64,000 nt of DNA from Paenibacillus sp. MAEPY2 (GTDB lineage Bacteria > Bacillota > Bacilli > Paenibacillales > Paenibacillaceae). The DNA lies in the NCBI RefSeq assembly GCF_000499205.1, contig NZ_AWUK01000027.1, positions 1-64,000 of the forward strand. The letters run 5' to 3'. The translations under genes were made by a program, and so were the position numbers. Shown here one piece after another: positions 1 through 9,233 of the stretch; within the stretch, counting starts at the first letter, position 1, and each line of letters opens with the position of its first letter. The notes below the pieces were generated by a model, which was not told where the DNA came from, made no database searches, and saw nothing but the letters and a program-made list of their open reading frames with translations.

Positions 1-147
1 GTCATCGGAGTGGTAAGTGTGAATATTGTTTAGTCCAATCTATAATCCCTTGAATCTAAAGGCTCATTTTAGGATATGTAAGGTATAAATGCTTCGAATA
101 TGATACGATGAGAGATATTGGAAATGCGAGGAGGAGGACATTTAACG

Positions 148-1950
148 ATGGAAAAAATACGTACACGCGATGAAGTAAGCCAAGAGACTACCTGGGACTT
201 GCGAGACTTGTTTGGGACTGACGCTGAGTGGGAGCAGGAGCTTAGATCATTACCTGAGGCCGCTGCCCATATCGAAACATTCAAAGGACATCTGGGCGAA
301 GGCGCCGAGCATTTACTCGCTTGTCTGGATGCCCGAGAAGCTTTGCAGGAACGCATTAGCAAAACGGCTTCGTATGCCCGGCTGAAACAGTCGGAGGATA
401 GTACCAATCCCGCGAATATTGAGAATTCAGCCAAGGCGGGAGACATTTTATCGAATTTGTCGTCGTCCTTGTCTTTTGTGAATTCCGAGATCTTGGATCT
501 TCCCGATGGAACGATTAAACGTTATATTGAAGAACTTCCGGGTTTGCAGCCGTATGCTCGCAGCTTGGATCGTCTAATACAGGAAAAGGCACATCGTCTT
601 TCGCCCGAAACGGAGAAGGTACTGGCTTCCCTTGGGGAAGTACTGGATTCGCCATACCGGATCTATCTGCGCGGTAAACTGGCAGACATGACGTTTGACG
701 ATGCGCTTGATGGTGATGACAATAACCGCCCGCTGTCCTGGTCATTCTATGAGAACAATTATGAAATGTCATCGGATACGAAGTTGCGCCGCTCTGCCTA
801 TGCCGCATTCAGCTCCAAGCTGAATGATTACAAAAATACGTTTGCTGAAGGTTACGCCACCGAAGTGAAGAAGCAGGTCGTCTTGTCCAGGCTGCGTGGA
901 TACGATGATGTTACGGATATGCTGCTCAGTCCACAGCAGGTAAGCAGAGAGATGTACGACAATGTACTGGATATCATCCAGCAGGAACTCGCCCCTCACA
1001 TGCGCAGACTGGCCGCGCTCAAGAAACGTGAGTTGGGACTGGACAAACTGATGTTCTGCGATCTGAAGGCACCACTGGACCCTGAATTCAGTCCTGCCAT
1101 TACATACGAGGAGGCCTGCACGCTCATCCGTGAAGCTCTTGCCGTGATGGGGCCTGAATATGGCGATATTGTGGAACGTGCATTCAGTGAGCGCTGGGTA
1201 GATTATGCTGATAATGCAGGCAAATCGACAGGAGCTTTCTGCTCGTCCATCTACGGTTCCCATTCCTATATCTTGATCTCCTGGGCAAATAATATGCGCG
1301 GTGCGTTCACACTTGCCCATGAAGTGGGGCATGCCGGACATTTCATGCTTGCCGGGCATTATCAACGGCTTACGAATACAAGACCATCCCTCTATTTCAT
1401 AGAGGCGCCTTCCACGATGAATGAAATGCTGCTGGCAGATCATTTGTTGAAACGTTCTGATAACCCGAGAATGCGTCGTTGGGTCATTTTGCAATTGCTC
1501 AATACGTATTACCATAACTTTGTTACACATCTGCTTGAAGGTGAATTGCAGCGTCAGGTGTATGCACTCGCAACCAAGGATGAACCGATTACGGCGAAGA
1601 CGTTAAGTCAGCTGAAAGGAAATATCCTCTCCGAGTTCTGGGGGCCTGATCTGGTGATCGACGAAGGGGCCAAGCTGACCTGGATGAGACAGCCTCATTA
1701 TTATATGGGATTATATCCATATACCTATGCAGCAGGTCTGACGGCATCTACCGCCGCTGCACAGCTAATTCGGGAAGAGGGACAGCCTGCCGTAGATCGC
1801 TGGCTTGACGCATTGAAAGCGGGAGGAAGTCTTGACCCGCAAGAGCTGATGAAGCTTGCGGGTGTGGACATGTCTGGACCTGAGCCGATTCGTGCTGCTG
1901 TCGCCTATGTTGGCACTCTTGTTGATGAACTTGAACGTCTGTATTCGTAA
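148..1950 (+). CDS. M3 family oligoendopeptidase (PepF-like)
   Basis: A 600-residue cytoplasmic zinc metallopeptidase of the M3B (PepF) family, expected to cut short peptides. The zinc motif HEVGH is at residues 391-395, and a downstream acidic helix (EAPSTMNEMLL) supplies the third ligand. The length is normal for the family and no signal peptide is visible. I chose the ATG at 148 because a strong GAGGAGGAGG lies at 128-138; an earlier in-frame ATG at 118 has no such site. A hairpin terminator follows at 1996. A second, different M3 peptidase lies at 50943-52637. The family assignment is firm; the substrate is unknown. Confidence 0.93.
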   Translation: MEKIRTRDEVSQETTWDLRDLFGTDAEWEQELRSLPEAAAHIETFKGHLGEGAEHLLACLDAREALQERISKTASYARLKQSEDSTNPANIENSAKAGDILSNLSSSLSFVNSEILDLPDGTIKRYIEELPGLQPYARSLDRLIQEKAHRLSPETEKVLASLGEVLDSPYRIYLRGKLADMTFDDALDGDDNNRPLSWSFYENNYEMSSDTKLRRSAYAAFSSKLNDYKNTFAEGYATEVKKQVVLSRLRGYDDVTDMLLSPQQVSREMYDNVLDIIQQELAPHMRRLAALKKRELGLDKLMFCDLKAPLDPEFSPAITYEEACTLIREALAVMGPEYGDIVERAFSERWVDYADNAGKSTGAFCSSIYGSHSYILISWANNMRGAFTLAHEVGHAGHFMLAGHYQRLTNTRPSLYFIEAPSTMNEMLLADHLLKRSDNPRMRRWVILQLLNTYYHNFVTHLLEGELQRQVYALATKDEPITAKTLSQLKGNILSEFWGPDLVIDEGAKLTWMRQPHYYMGLYPYTYAAGLTASTAAAQLIREEGQPAVDRWLDALKAGGSLDPQELMKLAGVDMSGPEPIRAAVAYVGTLVDELERLYS

Positions 1951-1995
1951 TCAGGTTCATATAGTATACGGACAAGGCTTGTAGGGTTGTCTGCG

Positions 1996-2034
1996 TGCAC
2001 CGTCTCCTTGGCAGGGGGCGGTGCATCTTAATTT
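1996..2034 (+). terminator. Rho-independent terminator after the M3 peptidase
   Basis: A 12-bp stem with a few G-U pairs (1996-2007 with 2014-2025) and a 6-nt loop, followed by a moderately T-rich tail. Confidence 0.6.
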
Positions 2035-2058
2035 GCAGGGAGAAGGGAACGATGATGA

Positions 2059-2574
2059 ATGACGTCATTGAGCATATCTTCATCGCTGGGCTGGTTAAGC
2101 ATGGACGGCTTCGGTATTTTTGATGACATGAATGATGTTCCGGGATTTGAGGGCAATCAGGGAGGTTTTTTTTCAGGAATCAATGAGTTCACTACGATGA
2201 GCACGTTTGGTTCGATTTTTATTGGCGGCATATTTCTCATTATTGCAGGTGTTATTGTCTATGCCATTATCTCAGGGGTGAGCACATGGTCATCGAACAA
2301 TGCTTCAGCACTGTTAACCTTGCATTCAACGATTGTGGCAAAGCGCACAGAAGTCACAGGTGGGAGCGGGGACAGCAGTGCATCAACCTGGTATTATGCC
2401 ACGTTTGAATTGGATAATGGGGACCGTGTGGAGTTAAATGTTGGTGGCAGAAATTACGGGATGTTTGTGGAAAATGACCGAGGCATGCTGACGTATCAAG
2501 GGACAAGGTTCAAGCATTTTGAAAGAGATGTACAGCCTCAGTCTGGTGCGAGCAATAACAGCTTTTATACGTAA
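2059..2574 (+). CDS. DUF2500 family membrane protein
   Basis: A 171-residue protein with one membrane segment at about residues 52-74 (GSIFIGGIFLIIAGVIVYAI). A C-terminal domain follows, with the STWYYATFELDNGDRVELNV pattern of DUF2500 proteins. The first 50 residues are polar and glycine-rich. The start at 2059 follows AGAAGGGA at 2041-2048; an ATG at 2101 is an alternative. It appears to be a single-gene unit bounded by terminators. The function of the family is not known. Confidence 0.8.
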   Translation: MTSLSISSSLGWLSMDGFGIFDDMNDVPGFEGNQGGFFSGINEFTTMSTFGSIFIGGIFLIIAGVIVYAIISGVSTWSSNNASALLTLHSTIVAKRTEVTGGSGDSSASTWYYATFELDNGDRVELNVGGRNYGMFVENDRGMLTYQGTRFKHFERDVQPQSGASNNSFYT

Positions 2575-2587
2575 AATAACAGGAAAG

Positions 2588-2618
2588 CGGCTCCTCCCGA
2601 GTGGAGAGAGTCGTTTTT
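2588..2618 (+). terminator. Rho-independent terminator after the DUF2500 gene
   Basis: A stem of about 10 bp (2588-2597 with 2603-2613, one bulged A) is followed by five T residues. Confidence 0.7.
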
Positions 2619-2648
2619 GGTATGGGGAAAGATACGAATCACAGGGTA

Positions 2649-2662
2649 TTCAAACGCTTACA
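2649..2662 (+). promoter_or_regulatory. Candidate cre (CcpA) site upstream of rhaB
   Basis: TTCAAACGCTTACA differs from the cre consensus TGWAANCGNTNWCA at two positions. It lies about 150 bp upstream of rhaB, which fits glucose repression of rhamnose use. It is weaker than the other cre sites in this window. Confidence 0.45.
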
Positions 2663-2810
2663 TTGGTGATATACTCATTAAATAAAGCTAAACAGTACTA
2701 AACAAAAATAAACAAACAATAAAGTGAAGAATAAAGTACAGAGTAGTGATGAATAAAATCAAGTCATGTTCGAGCGCGAAACAAAGTATGGGATGAAAGG
2801 CTGGTGAAGA

Positions 2811-4307
2811 GTGGTGAGTGTGCTGGCGTATGATTTGGGTGCTGGAAGCGGGAGAGCACTGCTGGGTCATCTGAATGATCGGGGAATGGAAACGATGGAG
2901 ATTCATCGGTTCAAGAATGAACCGGTAAAAGCGGGGGAGCGGCTGCACTGGGATATATTGAGGCTGCACCATGAATTGCTGGAAGGGCTGTACCTTGTTA
3001 AACAAAAGGGAGAGCAGCCTGAAAGTCTGGGAATTGATTCCTGGGCGGTTGATTTTGGACTGCTTGGGAGTCATGGTGAATTATTGGGCAATCCGTATCA
3101 TTACCGTGATGCACAGTTTAACGGCATGATGGATCAGCTGCGTAAGGAATTGACCTCTAAGCGGATTTTCGAACGCACGGGCATCCAGTTCCTTAGCTTT
3201 AACACACTGTACCAGCTGGCAACACTTAAGCGAAGTGGCTCCCCACTGATTAACGAAGCGGAGCGTTTCCTCATGATCCCCGATCTGCTTCGTTACTTTC
3301 TGACTGGTGAAGCGGTGAATGAGTTTACCAACGCCACCACAACGCAGCTCTATAATCCAACCATAGGCTATTGGGACGCTGAACTGCTCGCACATATCGG
3401 CATTTCGGAGACGTTGTTTGGAGAAGCAGTCATGCCAGGTACTCGTGTGGGACAGCTGCGCAGCAGCATTTGCAGTGATCTTGGCCTGTCTGCCATCCCG
3501 GTTATCGCGGTTGCCGAACATGATACAGGTTCAGCGGTCGTCGCTGTTCCGGCAACCGAGCGTTCATTTGCTTACCTGAGCTGTGGAACCTGGTCGCTTA
3601 TGGGCACGGAGATTGACCATCCTGCCATTAGTTCCGAGAGTTTGGCGCTCAATTTTACGAATGAGGGCGGTGCAGGAGGCACATTCCGTTTGCTCAAGAA
3701 CATCATGGGCCTGTGGGTTTTGCAGGAATGCATGCGCGAATGGGAACGGAAAGGACAGGGAATCAGCTATGCGGAGTTACTGAGCAGGGCTGAACTTGCA
3801 CCTCCGTTTACAAGCCTGTTTGATCCCGATGATGAACGGTTTATGGCAGCAGGGGATATGACCTCTCGTATACAACAGTATTGCCGTGATACAGGTCAGG
3901 ATGAACCGCAAGATCAGGGAGCCATTGCCCGTTCCATTCTGGAGAGCCTTGCACTGAAGTATCGAAGAGTGCTGGAGTGGACGGAACAACTGTCCAGACA
4001 ATCTTTTAATGGCTTGCATATGGTTGGTGGTGGCATCCAGAATCGCTTGTTGTGTCAGTGGACTGCCAATTCTATTGGCAAACCCGTATGGGCGGGTCCG
4101 GCAGAAGGCAGTGCGATCGGAAACATGGCTGTACAGTGGATGGCAAGTGGAGCCTTTAAAGATATATGGGAAGCCCGCAGGGTCATCCGCGATTCATTCC
4201 CGGTTACCGATTATGAGCCAAAGGACAGAACGATCTGGGAAGAAGCATACGGCAGATTTCTAAGATTGAGCGCATCATCGGAATCGCAAGCAAGAAGCGA
4301 GGTGTAA
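2811..4307 (+). CDS. rhaB: Rhamnulokinase
   Basis: A 498-residue FGGY-family sugar kinase, expected to phosphorylate L-rhamnulose at O1 in rhamnose catabolism. The N-terminal ATP-loop motif YDLGAGSGRALLG, the central AVAEHDTGSAVVAVP segment and the C-terminal GGGIQNRLLCQ motif are those of RhaB. The start is one of several GTG codons (2811, 2814 or 2820) after a GAAAGG-type site. It is one base from the following DeoR gene and so co-transcribed with it. Isomerase and aldolase genes are not in the window. Confidence in RhaB over other FGGY kinases is high. Confidence 0.92.
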   Translation: MVSVLAYDLGAGSGRALLGHLNDRGMETMEIHRFKNEPVKAGERLHWDILRLHHELLEGLYLVKQKGEQPESLGIDSWAVDFGLLGSHGELLGNPYHYRDAQFNGMMDQLRKELTSKRIFERTGIQFLSFNTLYQLATLKRSGSPLINEAERFLMIPDLLRYFLTGEAVNEFTNATTTQLYNPTIGYWDAELLAHIGISETLFGEAVMPGTRVGQLRSSICSDLGLSAIPVIAVAEHDTGSAVVAVPATERSFAYLSCGTWSLMGTEIDHPAISSESLALNFTNEGGAGGTFRLLKNIMGLWVLQECMREWERKGQGISYAELLSRAELAPPFTSLFDPDDERFMAAGDMTSRIQQYCRDTGQDEPQDQGAIARSILESLALKYRRVLEWTEQLSRQSFNGLHMVGGGIQNRLLCQWTANSIGKPVWAGPAEGSAIGNMAVQWMASGAFKDIWEARRVIRDSFPVTDYEPKDRTIWEEAYGRFLRLSASSESQARSEV

Positions 4308-4308
4308 C

Positions 4309-5067
4309 ATGCTGGCAGCAGAACGCTATGACCGGATTGTCGAGATGGTTAATGTGAAAGGGAGTATACGTGTATCCGAGCTTAGTGAGCACTGCCGGGT
4401 AACAGAAGAGACCATTCGGCGTGATCTGGACCGTCTGGAGCAAGCAGGACGACTGCGTCGTTCCCATGGAGGCGCTGTCAGCGTAAAGGAAGAGCAGCCG
4501 GAGATCCCTTACCGGGTAAGGGAAACAACACATGCAGAGGAAAAGAAAAGAATCGCTCACTCGGCCCTCTCCATAATTCGCCCGGGTGATCGAATTTTAC
4601 TGGATGCCAGCACGACAGCAGGATACATGGCGGCCAATATGCCGGATATGCCACTAACCGTATTAACCAACTCCATACAGGTAGCCACCGAATTGAGCAG
4701 CAGGGACAAGATTGAAGTCATCTCGACTGGAGGCCAGCTGGCCCAACGGTCTCTGTCTTTTGTTGGACCGCTCGCTGAACGTTCTCTGGAAACATACCAT
4801 GTCGATAAATTGTTCCTGTCTTGTAAAGGTGTGCACCTGGAAGGCGGCATCAGTGAATCCAATGAGCTTCAAGCCCGGTTGAAGCAGAAAATGGTCGGCA
4901 TATCCGACCAGGTTATTTTGCTTGCCGATACGAGCAAGTTTGGGGTTCGTGCATTTGCCCGGGTAACCGGGTTAGATGCGGTCCATGAGGTGATTACGGA
5001 TCAGTCGCTTGACGATGATTTGATAGAACGTTTGAACGGCTATGATATCAAGATCACAAGGGTCTAA
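4309..5067 (+). CDS. DeoR family transcriptional regulator
   Basis: A 252-residue repressor-type regulator. The N-terminal DeoR helix-turn-helix runs RVSELSEHCRVTEETIRRDL, and a DeoR C-terminal sugar-phosphate sensor domain follows, with the LLDASTTAGYMA and ADTSKFG motifs. GAGGTG at the end of rhaB serves as its ribosome binding site, and the genes are one base apart. From its position it probably controls the rhaB-lut unit in response to a rhamnose-derived phosphate; this is inference. The gap after it holds short inverted repeats (ATAACCCGTTAT at 5070-5081) that could be its operator. Confidence 0.9.
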   Translation: MLAAERYDRIVEMVNVKGSIRVSELSEHCRVTEETIRRDLDRLEQAGRLRRSHGGAVSVKEEQPEIPYRVRETTHAEEKKRIAHSALSIIRPGDRILLDASTTAGYMAANMPDMPLTVLTNSIQVATELSSRDKIEVISTGGQLAQRSLSFVGPLAERSLETYHVDKLFLSCKGVHLEGGISESNELQARLKQKMVGISDQVILLADTSKFGVRAFARVTGLDAVHEVITDQSLDDDLIERLNGYDIKITRV

Positions 5068-5134
5068 AATAACCCGTTATTCGATACTTATATGCGTTAT
5101 AACCACAATTCATCAGTTATAGGAGCGTGTAATC

Positions 5135-5863
5135 ATGAAGGTCTCCTTATTCATTACCTGCCTCAGTGATGCCATGTATCCCCGTGTGGGGGAGGCGATG
5201 GTGAGATTGCTCGCCGCGCATGGCGTTCGGTTGGATTTCCCGTCCGTGCAGACCTGCTGCGGTCAGCCTTCCTACAACAGCGGGTATTGGGATGAGACAC
5301 GGGTAGCTGCCAAAACGATTCTGGAAGCCTTTGATGACAGTGATTTTGTCGTCTGTCCCTCGGGCTCCTGTACGTACATGATTCATCATTATCCCGAACT
5401 GTTTGCCAATGAACCTGTATGGCTGGAGAAGGCTAAACGCTTGGAAGCCAAAGCCTACGAATTTACTCAGTTTCTCGTTCAGGTGCTTGGGATCACAGAT
5501 TTGGGTGCCCATTTTCCGCATAAGGTTACATATCACCCCTCCTGTCATGGCAGCCGTTTGTTAGGCGTAAAGGATGAGCCTATGGCATTACTGTCTGCTG
5601 TAAAAGGTTTGGAATTTGTTCCCCTTCCTTTCGGAGAGGACTGCTGCGGCTTTGGCGGAACATTTGCTATCAAAATGGCGGATATTTCCGGTGCCATGGT
5701 CACGGAGAAAGTGGATCATATCAAAGAAACGGAAGCCGAAGTGTTGGTGGGCCTGGATATGGCCTGTCTAATGAATATTTCGGGCAATCTGCGGTATCGG
5801 AATGAACCGGTGCGTGTAATGCATTTGGCCGAACTGCTGTATGAGGGGGTGCAAACAGGATGA
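5135..5863 (+). CDS. lutA: L-lactate oxidation Fe-S subunit LutA
   Basis: A 242-residue protein with two cysteine-rich CCG domains (TCCGQPSYNSG near residue 45 and DCCGFGG near residue 170), as in LutA/YkgE. With LutB and LutC it forms the NAD-independent L-lactate oxidation system that delivers electrons to the respiratory chain. A GGAGCG site precedes the ATG. It overlaps lutB by four bases (ATGA), which indicates translational coupling. Confidence 0.95.
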   Translation: MKVSLFITCLSDAMYPRVGEAMVRLLAAHGVRLDFPSVQTCCGQPSYNSGYWDETRVAAKTILEAFDDSDFVVCPSGSCTYMIHHYPELFANEPVWLEKAKRLEAKAYEFTQFLVQVLGITDLGAHFPHKVTYHPSCHGSRLLGVKDEPMALLSAVKGLEFVPLPFGEDCCGFGGTFAIKMADISGAMVTEKVDHIKETEAEVLVGLDMACLMNISGNLRYRNEPVRVMHLAELLYEGVQTG

Positions 5864-7374
5864 GTCAGCCCGGTACAATGGATGTTACCGTCAAAGAACG
5901 TGCAGAACTGGCGTTGAATGATGATTTCCTGCGCAAAGCCGTCAAATTTACGACAGAGCGATTGCGTAATGGCAAGAAGTCCGCATCCGAAGAACATGGC
6001 AACTGGGAAGAATGGCGTGAACGTGGACGTCAGATTCGTCTGCATACGATCGCATATCTGGATTATTACCTGAATGAATTCGTCAATAATGCACGTGCCA
6101 ATGGGGTTCATATTCATTTTGCCGATACTTCGGTGGAGGCAGCGGCGATTGCACTGGATATTGCGACTCACAAGCAGGCTTCCACCGTGGTCAAATCCAA
6201 GTCCATGGTGTCCGAGGAAGTGCATCTCAACCATGTATTAGAGTCCGCAGGCATTGAAGCGATAGAGACCGATCTGGGTGAATACATCATTCAATTGGCA
6301 GGTGAAGCTCCATCTCATATCGTCATTCCGGCTATTCACAAAAACCGTTACCAGATTGCGGACCTGTTGTCCAAGGAAGCGGGTGAAATTCTGGAACCGG
6401 ACACCACCGTACTTGCCGGATTTGTACGCAAAAAGCTGCGCGAGAAGTTTCTTGAAGCCGATATTGGGATGACAGGCTGCAATTTTGCGATTGCGGAGAC
6501 GGGTTCGATGGTCCTATTTGAAAATGAAGGCAATGCCCGCATGGTATCCACCGTGCCAAAAACACAGATTACCTTAATGGGCATGGAACGCATCATTCCA
6601 TCCTGGACGGATCTCGAGGTAATGGCAACCCTGTTGCCACGCTCTGCGACAGGTCAAAAATTGACGATGTATATGTCAGGCATAACCGGCCCTCGACGAA
6701 CAGAAGATGGGGACGGACCAGATGAAATGCACATTATTATCGTCGATAATGGACGCTCACTTCAGTTGGGTGATCCCGAATTCCAGGAGCTGTTGAACTG
6801 TATTCGCTGCGGGGCCTGCCTGAACGCTTGTCCGGTGTATCGTCATATCGGCGGGCATGCTTACGGTGGAACGTACAGTGGACCGATCGGAGCAGTACTT
6901 ACACCTGCACTGAATGGCAATATCGATGAATGGAACGACATCGCGGGTGCTTCCAGTCTGTGCGGAGCCTGTTACGAAGCCTGTCCGGTCAAAATTCCGC
7001 TGCATGATATGCTCGTATATTTACGCAGACGCAAGGTGGAAGAGGGCCATGGCAATAAGCTTGAAAGTGCTGGCATGAAAGGTTTTGCAGCGGTTGTAAG
7101 CAATTCTAAACGCTTCGGCGCGGCTATTCGTCTCGGACAGATTGGCCAGAAAGCCGTTGTACGCAATAACGGAATTTCACTCAAACTTGGGCCTCTTAAG
7201 GGCTGGAACAGCTATCGGGTTGCGCCAAGCCTGGCGAAGCGCTCCTTCCGGCAGCAATGGAACAAGCTGGATCAGGAGCTGAATCGGGAGAAGATAGAGA
7301 TGGATTCCTCCGTGCGGAACCGAATGGAACAGATTCTTCGTGAACGCGAGGGAGGTGGTCAACATGAACACTGA
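5860..7374 (+). CDS. lutB: L-lactate oxidation Fe-S protein LutB
   Basis: A 504-residue protein with an N-terminal LUD domain and two ferredoxin-type 4Fe-4S motifs. The first is CIRCGACLNACP starting at about residue 314, and the second is CGACYEACPVKIP about 55 residues later. A C-terminal DUF3390-like tail follows. The length matches LutB/YkgF. It overlaps lutA by 4 bases and lutC by 11 bases. Confidence 0.96.
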   Translation: MSQPGTMDVTVKERAELALNDDFLRKAVKFTTERLRNGKKSASEEHGNWEEWRERGRQIRLHTIAYLDYYLNEFVNNARANGVHIHFADTSVEAAAIALDIATHKQASTVVKSKSMVSEEVHLNHVLESAGIEAIETDLGEYIIQLAGEAPSHIVIPAIHKNRYQIADLLSKEAGEILEPDTTVLAGFVRKKLREKFLEADIGMTGCNFAIAETGSMVLFENEGNARMVSTVPKTQITLMGMERIIPSWTDLEVMATLLPRSATGQKLTMYMSGITGPRRTEDGDGPDEMHIIIVDNGRSLQLGDPEFQELLNCIRCGACLNACPVYRHIGGHAYGGTYSGPIGAVLTPALNGNIDEWNDIAGASSLCGACYEACPVKIPLHDMLVYLRRRKVEEGHGNKLESAGMKGFAAVVSNSKRFGAAIRLGQIGQKAVVRNNGISLKLGPLKGWNSYRVAPSLAKRSFRQQWNKLDQELNREKIEMDSSVRNRMEQILREREGGGQHEH

Positions 7375-8089
7375 ACATCAGGAATGGCTGGAGCAATTGG
7401 AGAAGAAGTCTCGTGCGAAGCAGGAACACTTTATGAATGATATTGCATCCAAATTGAGAAGACCACGCCAGAGGCATGCTCCGACCCAACCTTTTCGCGG
7501 TGCACCCGGGTTCTGGACGGACCTGGAGTGGGATATAGATAAGCGCATACAGGCATTCACCGATAATTTTGTGAGTGTAGGGGCTCATATTGCGCGGGTA
7601 AGAGATATTGGCGAAGCCGCGGACTTCATCGCTACTAAATCTCATGAATTAAGTGCGAAATATATCATACGTCAGAATGAACAGGCGCTGATGGAGCTTG
7701 GATTGGAAAAGCAGCTCCCGGATGTGCAGATTTCAGTGTGGAACAGTCAGGCAGACGAAAACTGGAAGGCGAGGGCAGCTGAGGCAGACATCGGTGTAGT
7801 GATGGCGGATTATGCTACAGCATATACGGGTTCTGTCACAGTGCTTTCTTCGCCGGAGAAGGGGCGTTCCGTTAGTTTATTGCCCACTGTACTCATCATT
7901 ATTATTCCAATCGAACGGCTGTACACCAGACTTGGTGAAACGCTTAATCGCTTCGATGAAGCGGGAAGAGAGAATCTTCCGGCAGGCATTCATTTTATTT
8001 CCGGTCCCAGTCGTTCTTCCGACATTGAAAATGATCTGACCATTGGGGTACATGGACCGGGCATTGTATATGGCCTTATTATGGGGTAA
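7364..8089 (+). CDS. lutC: L-lactate oxidation LUD-domain protein LutC
   Basis: A 241-residue LUD-domain protein of the LutC/YkgG family, without Fe-S motifs. The ATG at 7364 is chosen because GGAGG sits at 7351-7355; an in-frame GTG at 7340 lies deeper inside lutB. It is the last gene of the rhaB-deoR-lutABC unit, and a strong terminator follows. Confidence 0.95.
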   Translation: MNTEHQEWLEQLEKKSRAKQEHFMNDIASKLRRPRQRHAPTQPFRGAPGFWTDLEWDIDKRIQAFTDNFVSVGAHIARVRDIGEAADFIATKSHELSAKYIIRQNEQALMELGLEKQLPDVQISVWNSQADENWKARAAEADIGVVMADYATAYTGSVTVLSSPEKGRSVSLLPTVLIIIIPIERLYTRLGETLNRFDEAGRENLPAGIHFISGPSRSSDIENDLTIGVHGPGIVYGLIMG

Positions 8090-8126
8090 CCACTTTCTGG
8101 AAATTAGCATTAATATCGCTCTTACT

Positions 8127-8169
8127 AACTGTCCATGAAGCAGCTTCTGTCTGCTGAGGGCAGTTTTTT
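8127..8169 (+). terminator. Rho-independent terminator of the rhaB-lutABC unit
   Basis: AACTGTCC (8127-8134) pairs with GGGCAGTT (8158-8165), with an inner AGCAG/CTGCT stem, followed by six T residues. Confidence 0.85.
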
Positions 8170-8308
8170 GTTGCATTCCTGTATTTTTATTATATAGACA
8201 TATCCTATAAATATAATATTAATTATATATTTAACCTATTAAGAGGATAAGTGTATAATCCATTTCAAGAGAAGGTTTATGTGAGAACCGACCAAGGAGG
8301 CGTTATGA

Positions 8309-8863
8309 ATGAGTATATTTTCTTATCAGGTTCCATTCATGGATGGACACACGGGCGACTTATCTGCTTATGAGAGCAAAGTACTACTTATTGTGAATAC
8401 AGCGAGCAAGTGCAGTTACTCTCGACAATTCACCGAGCTTCAGCAACTGTACGAACAGTACTGTGTTCAAGGGCTGGAGATTCTGGCATTTCCCTGTAAT
8501 CAGTTTAATCACAAGGAGCCGGGGAGCAATGATGAAGTAGCTCAGTATTGCAGAAATCATTTTCATATATCCTTTCCGATGTTTGAGAAGATTGAGGTCA
8601 GCGGGCAATCGATGCACCCTTTGTTTCGCTATCTGGTCGAGATTGCCCCATTTAAGGGTTATGATATGGCATCGGAAGAAGGTCGATGGATGGATCAATT
8701 TGTCAAGGAGAGACATCCCGACTTATACCGGGGAAACGGGATCAAATGGAATTTCACCAAATTTTTAATTGATCGAACCGGGGAAGTGAGTGGCCGCTAT
8801 GAGACTACGGTTGCGCCGTTAGAGATGGAGTCTGCGATTAAGGATCTGCTGATGAGGTCCTAG
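8309..8863 (+). CDS. Glutathione peroxidase family thiol peroxidase
   Basis: A 184-residue enzyme of the GPx fold, expected to reduce peroxides, in Bacillales probably with thioredoxin as donor. The peroxidatic cysteine is C35 in NTASKCSYS. The second signature FPCNQFNHKEPGSNDEV and the catalytic WNF motif (WNFTKFL) are present. Canonical NTASKCGFT is altered to CSYS. The start follows AAGGAGG at 8294-8300. Confidence 0.93.
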   Translation: MSIFSYQVPFMDGHTGDLSAYESKVLLIVNTASKCSYSRQFTELQQLYEQYCVQGLEILAFPCNQFNHKEPGSNDEVAQYCRNHFHISFPMFEKIEVSGQSMHPLFRYLVEIAPFKGYDMASEEGRWMDQFVKERHPDLYRGNGIKWNFTKFLIDRTGEVSGRYETTVAPLEMESAIKDLLMRS

Positions 8864-9233
8864 ATTTTACGATTTATTTCGAGAATGAAGCAGCTCATTA
8901 AGTTCTAAAAACTCAATATGGTTGGGCCAAGAGGGGCCAAAATTTTCCGGATCAATCTAATGGCTACCCATTGGTCCTACGACTTTGAGACTGTTGAAGA
9001 TTGAGACTGGAAATGTTAGGGTAAAAGAAAGATAACGAAGGAACCCATTTTTTTTATTCTAAAATGACCAATAAACCATTTCGGTCAGTTGGTTCCAACT
9101 GTCATTTTTAAGTTATCTGGATGAAATATGAAAATGTGCAGAAAATGAAGTCATGTCTATTGTTCTGAAGTCGTAGTTGAACGAAGGTATTATTTTTTTG
9201 TAGAACGTATTACTTGGAAGAGGAGTGAGTATC
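8864..9233. other. Intergenic region between the peroxidase and the P450 gene
   Basis: 370 bases with no convincing gene. It contains the inverted repeat at 9061-9108, listed separately, and a T8 run near 9050 without a clear hairpin before it. Confidence 0.6.
9061..9108. promoter_or_regulatory. Nested inverted repeat, candidate operator upstream of the P450 fusion
   Basis: The palindrome CAGTTGGTTCCAACTG is at 9086-9101 (7-bp arms, TT centre). It lies inside a wider pair of arms, AAAATGAC at 9061-9068 and GTCATTTT at 9101-9108. It sits about 130 bp upstream of the P450 start. The related P450-BM3 gene of Priestia megaterium is controlled by a TetR-type repressor at a palindrome. No regulator gene is adjacent here. 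Confidence 0.45.

Noticed and set aside
769..1530. A 253-codon minus-strand frame inside the first M3 peptidase
   Set aside because: The peptidase is certain on the plus strand, and the antisense product has no recognisable domain.
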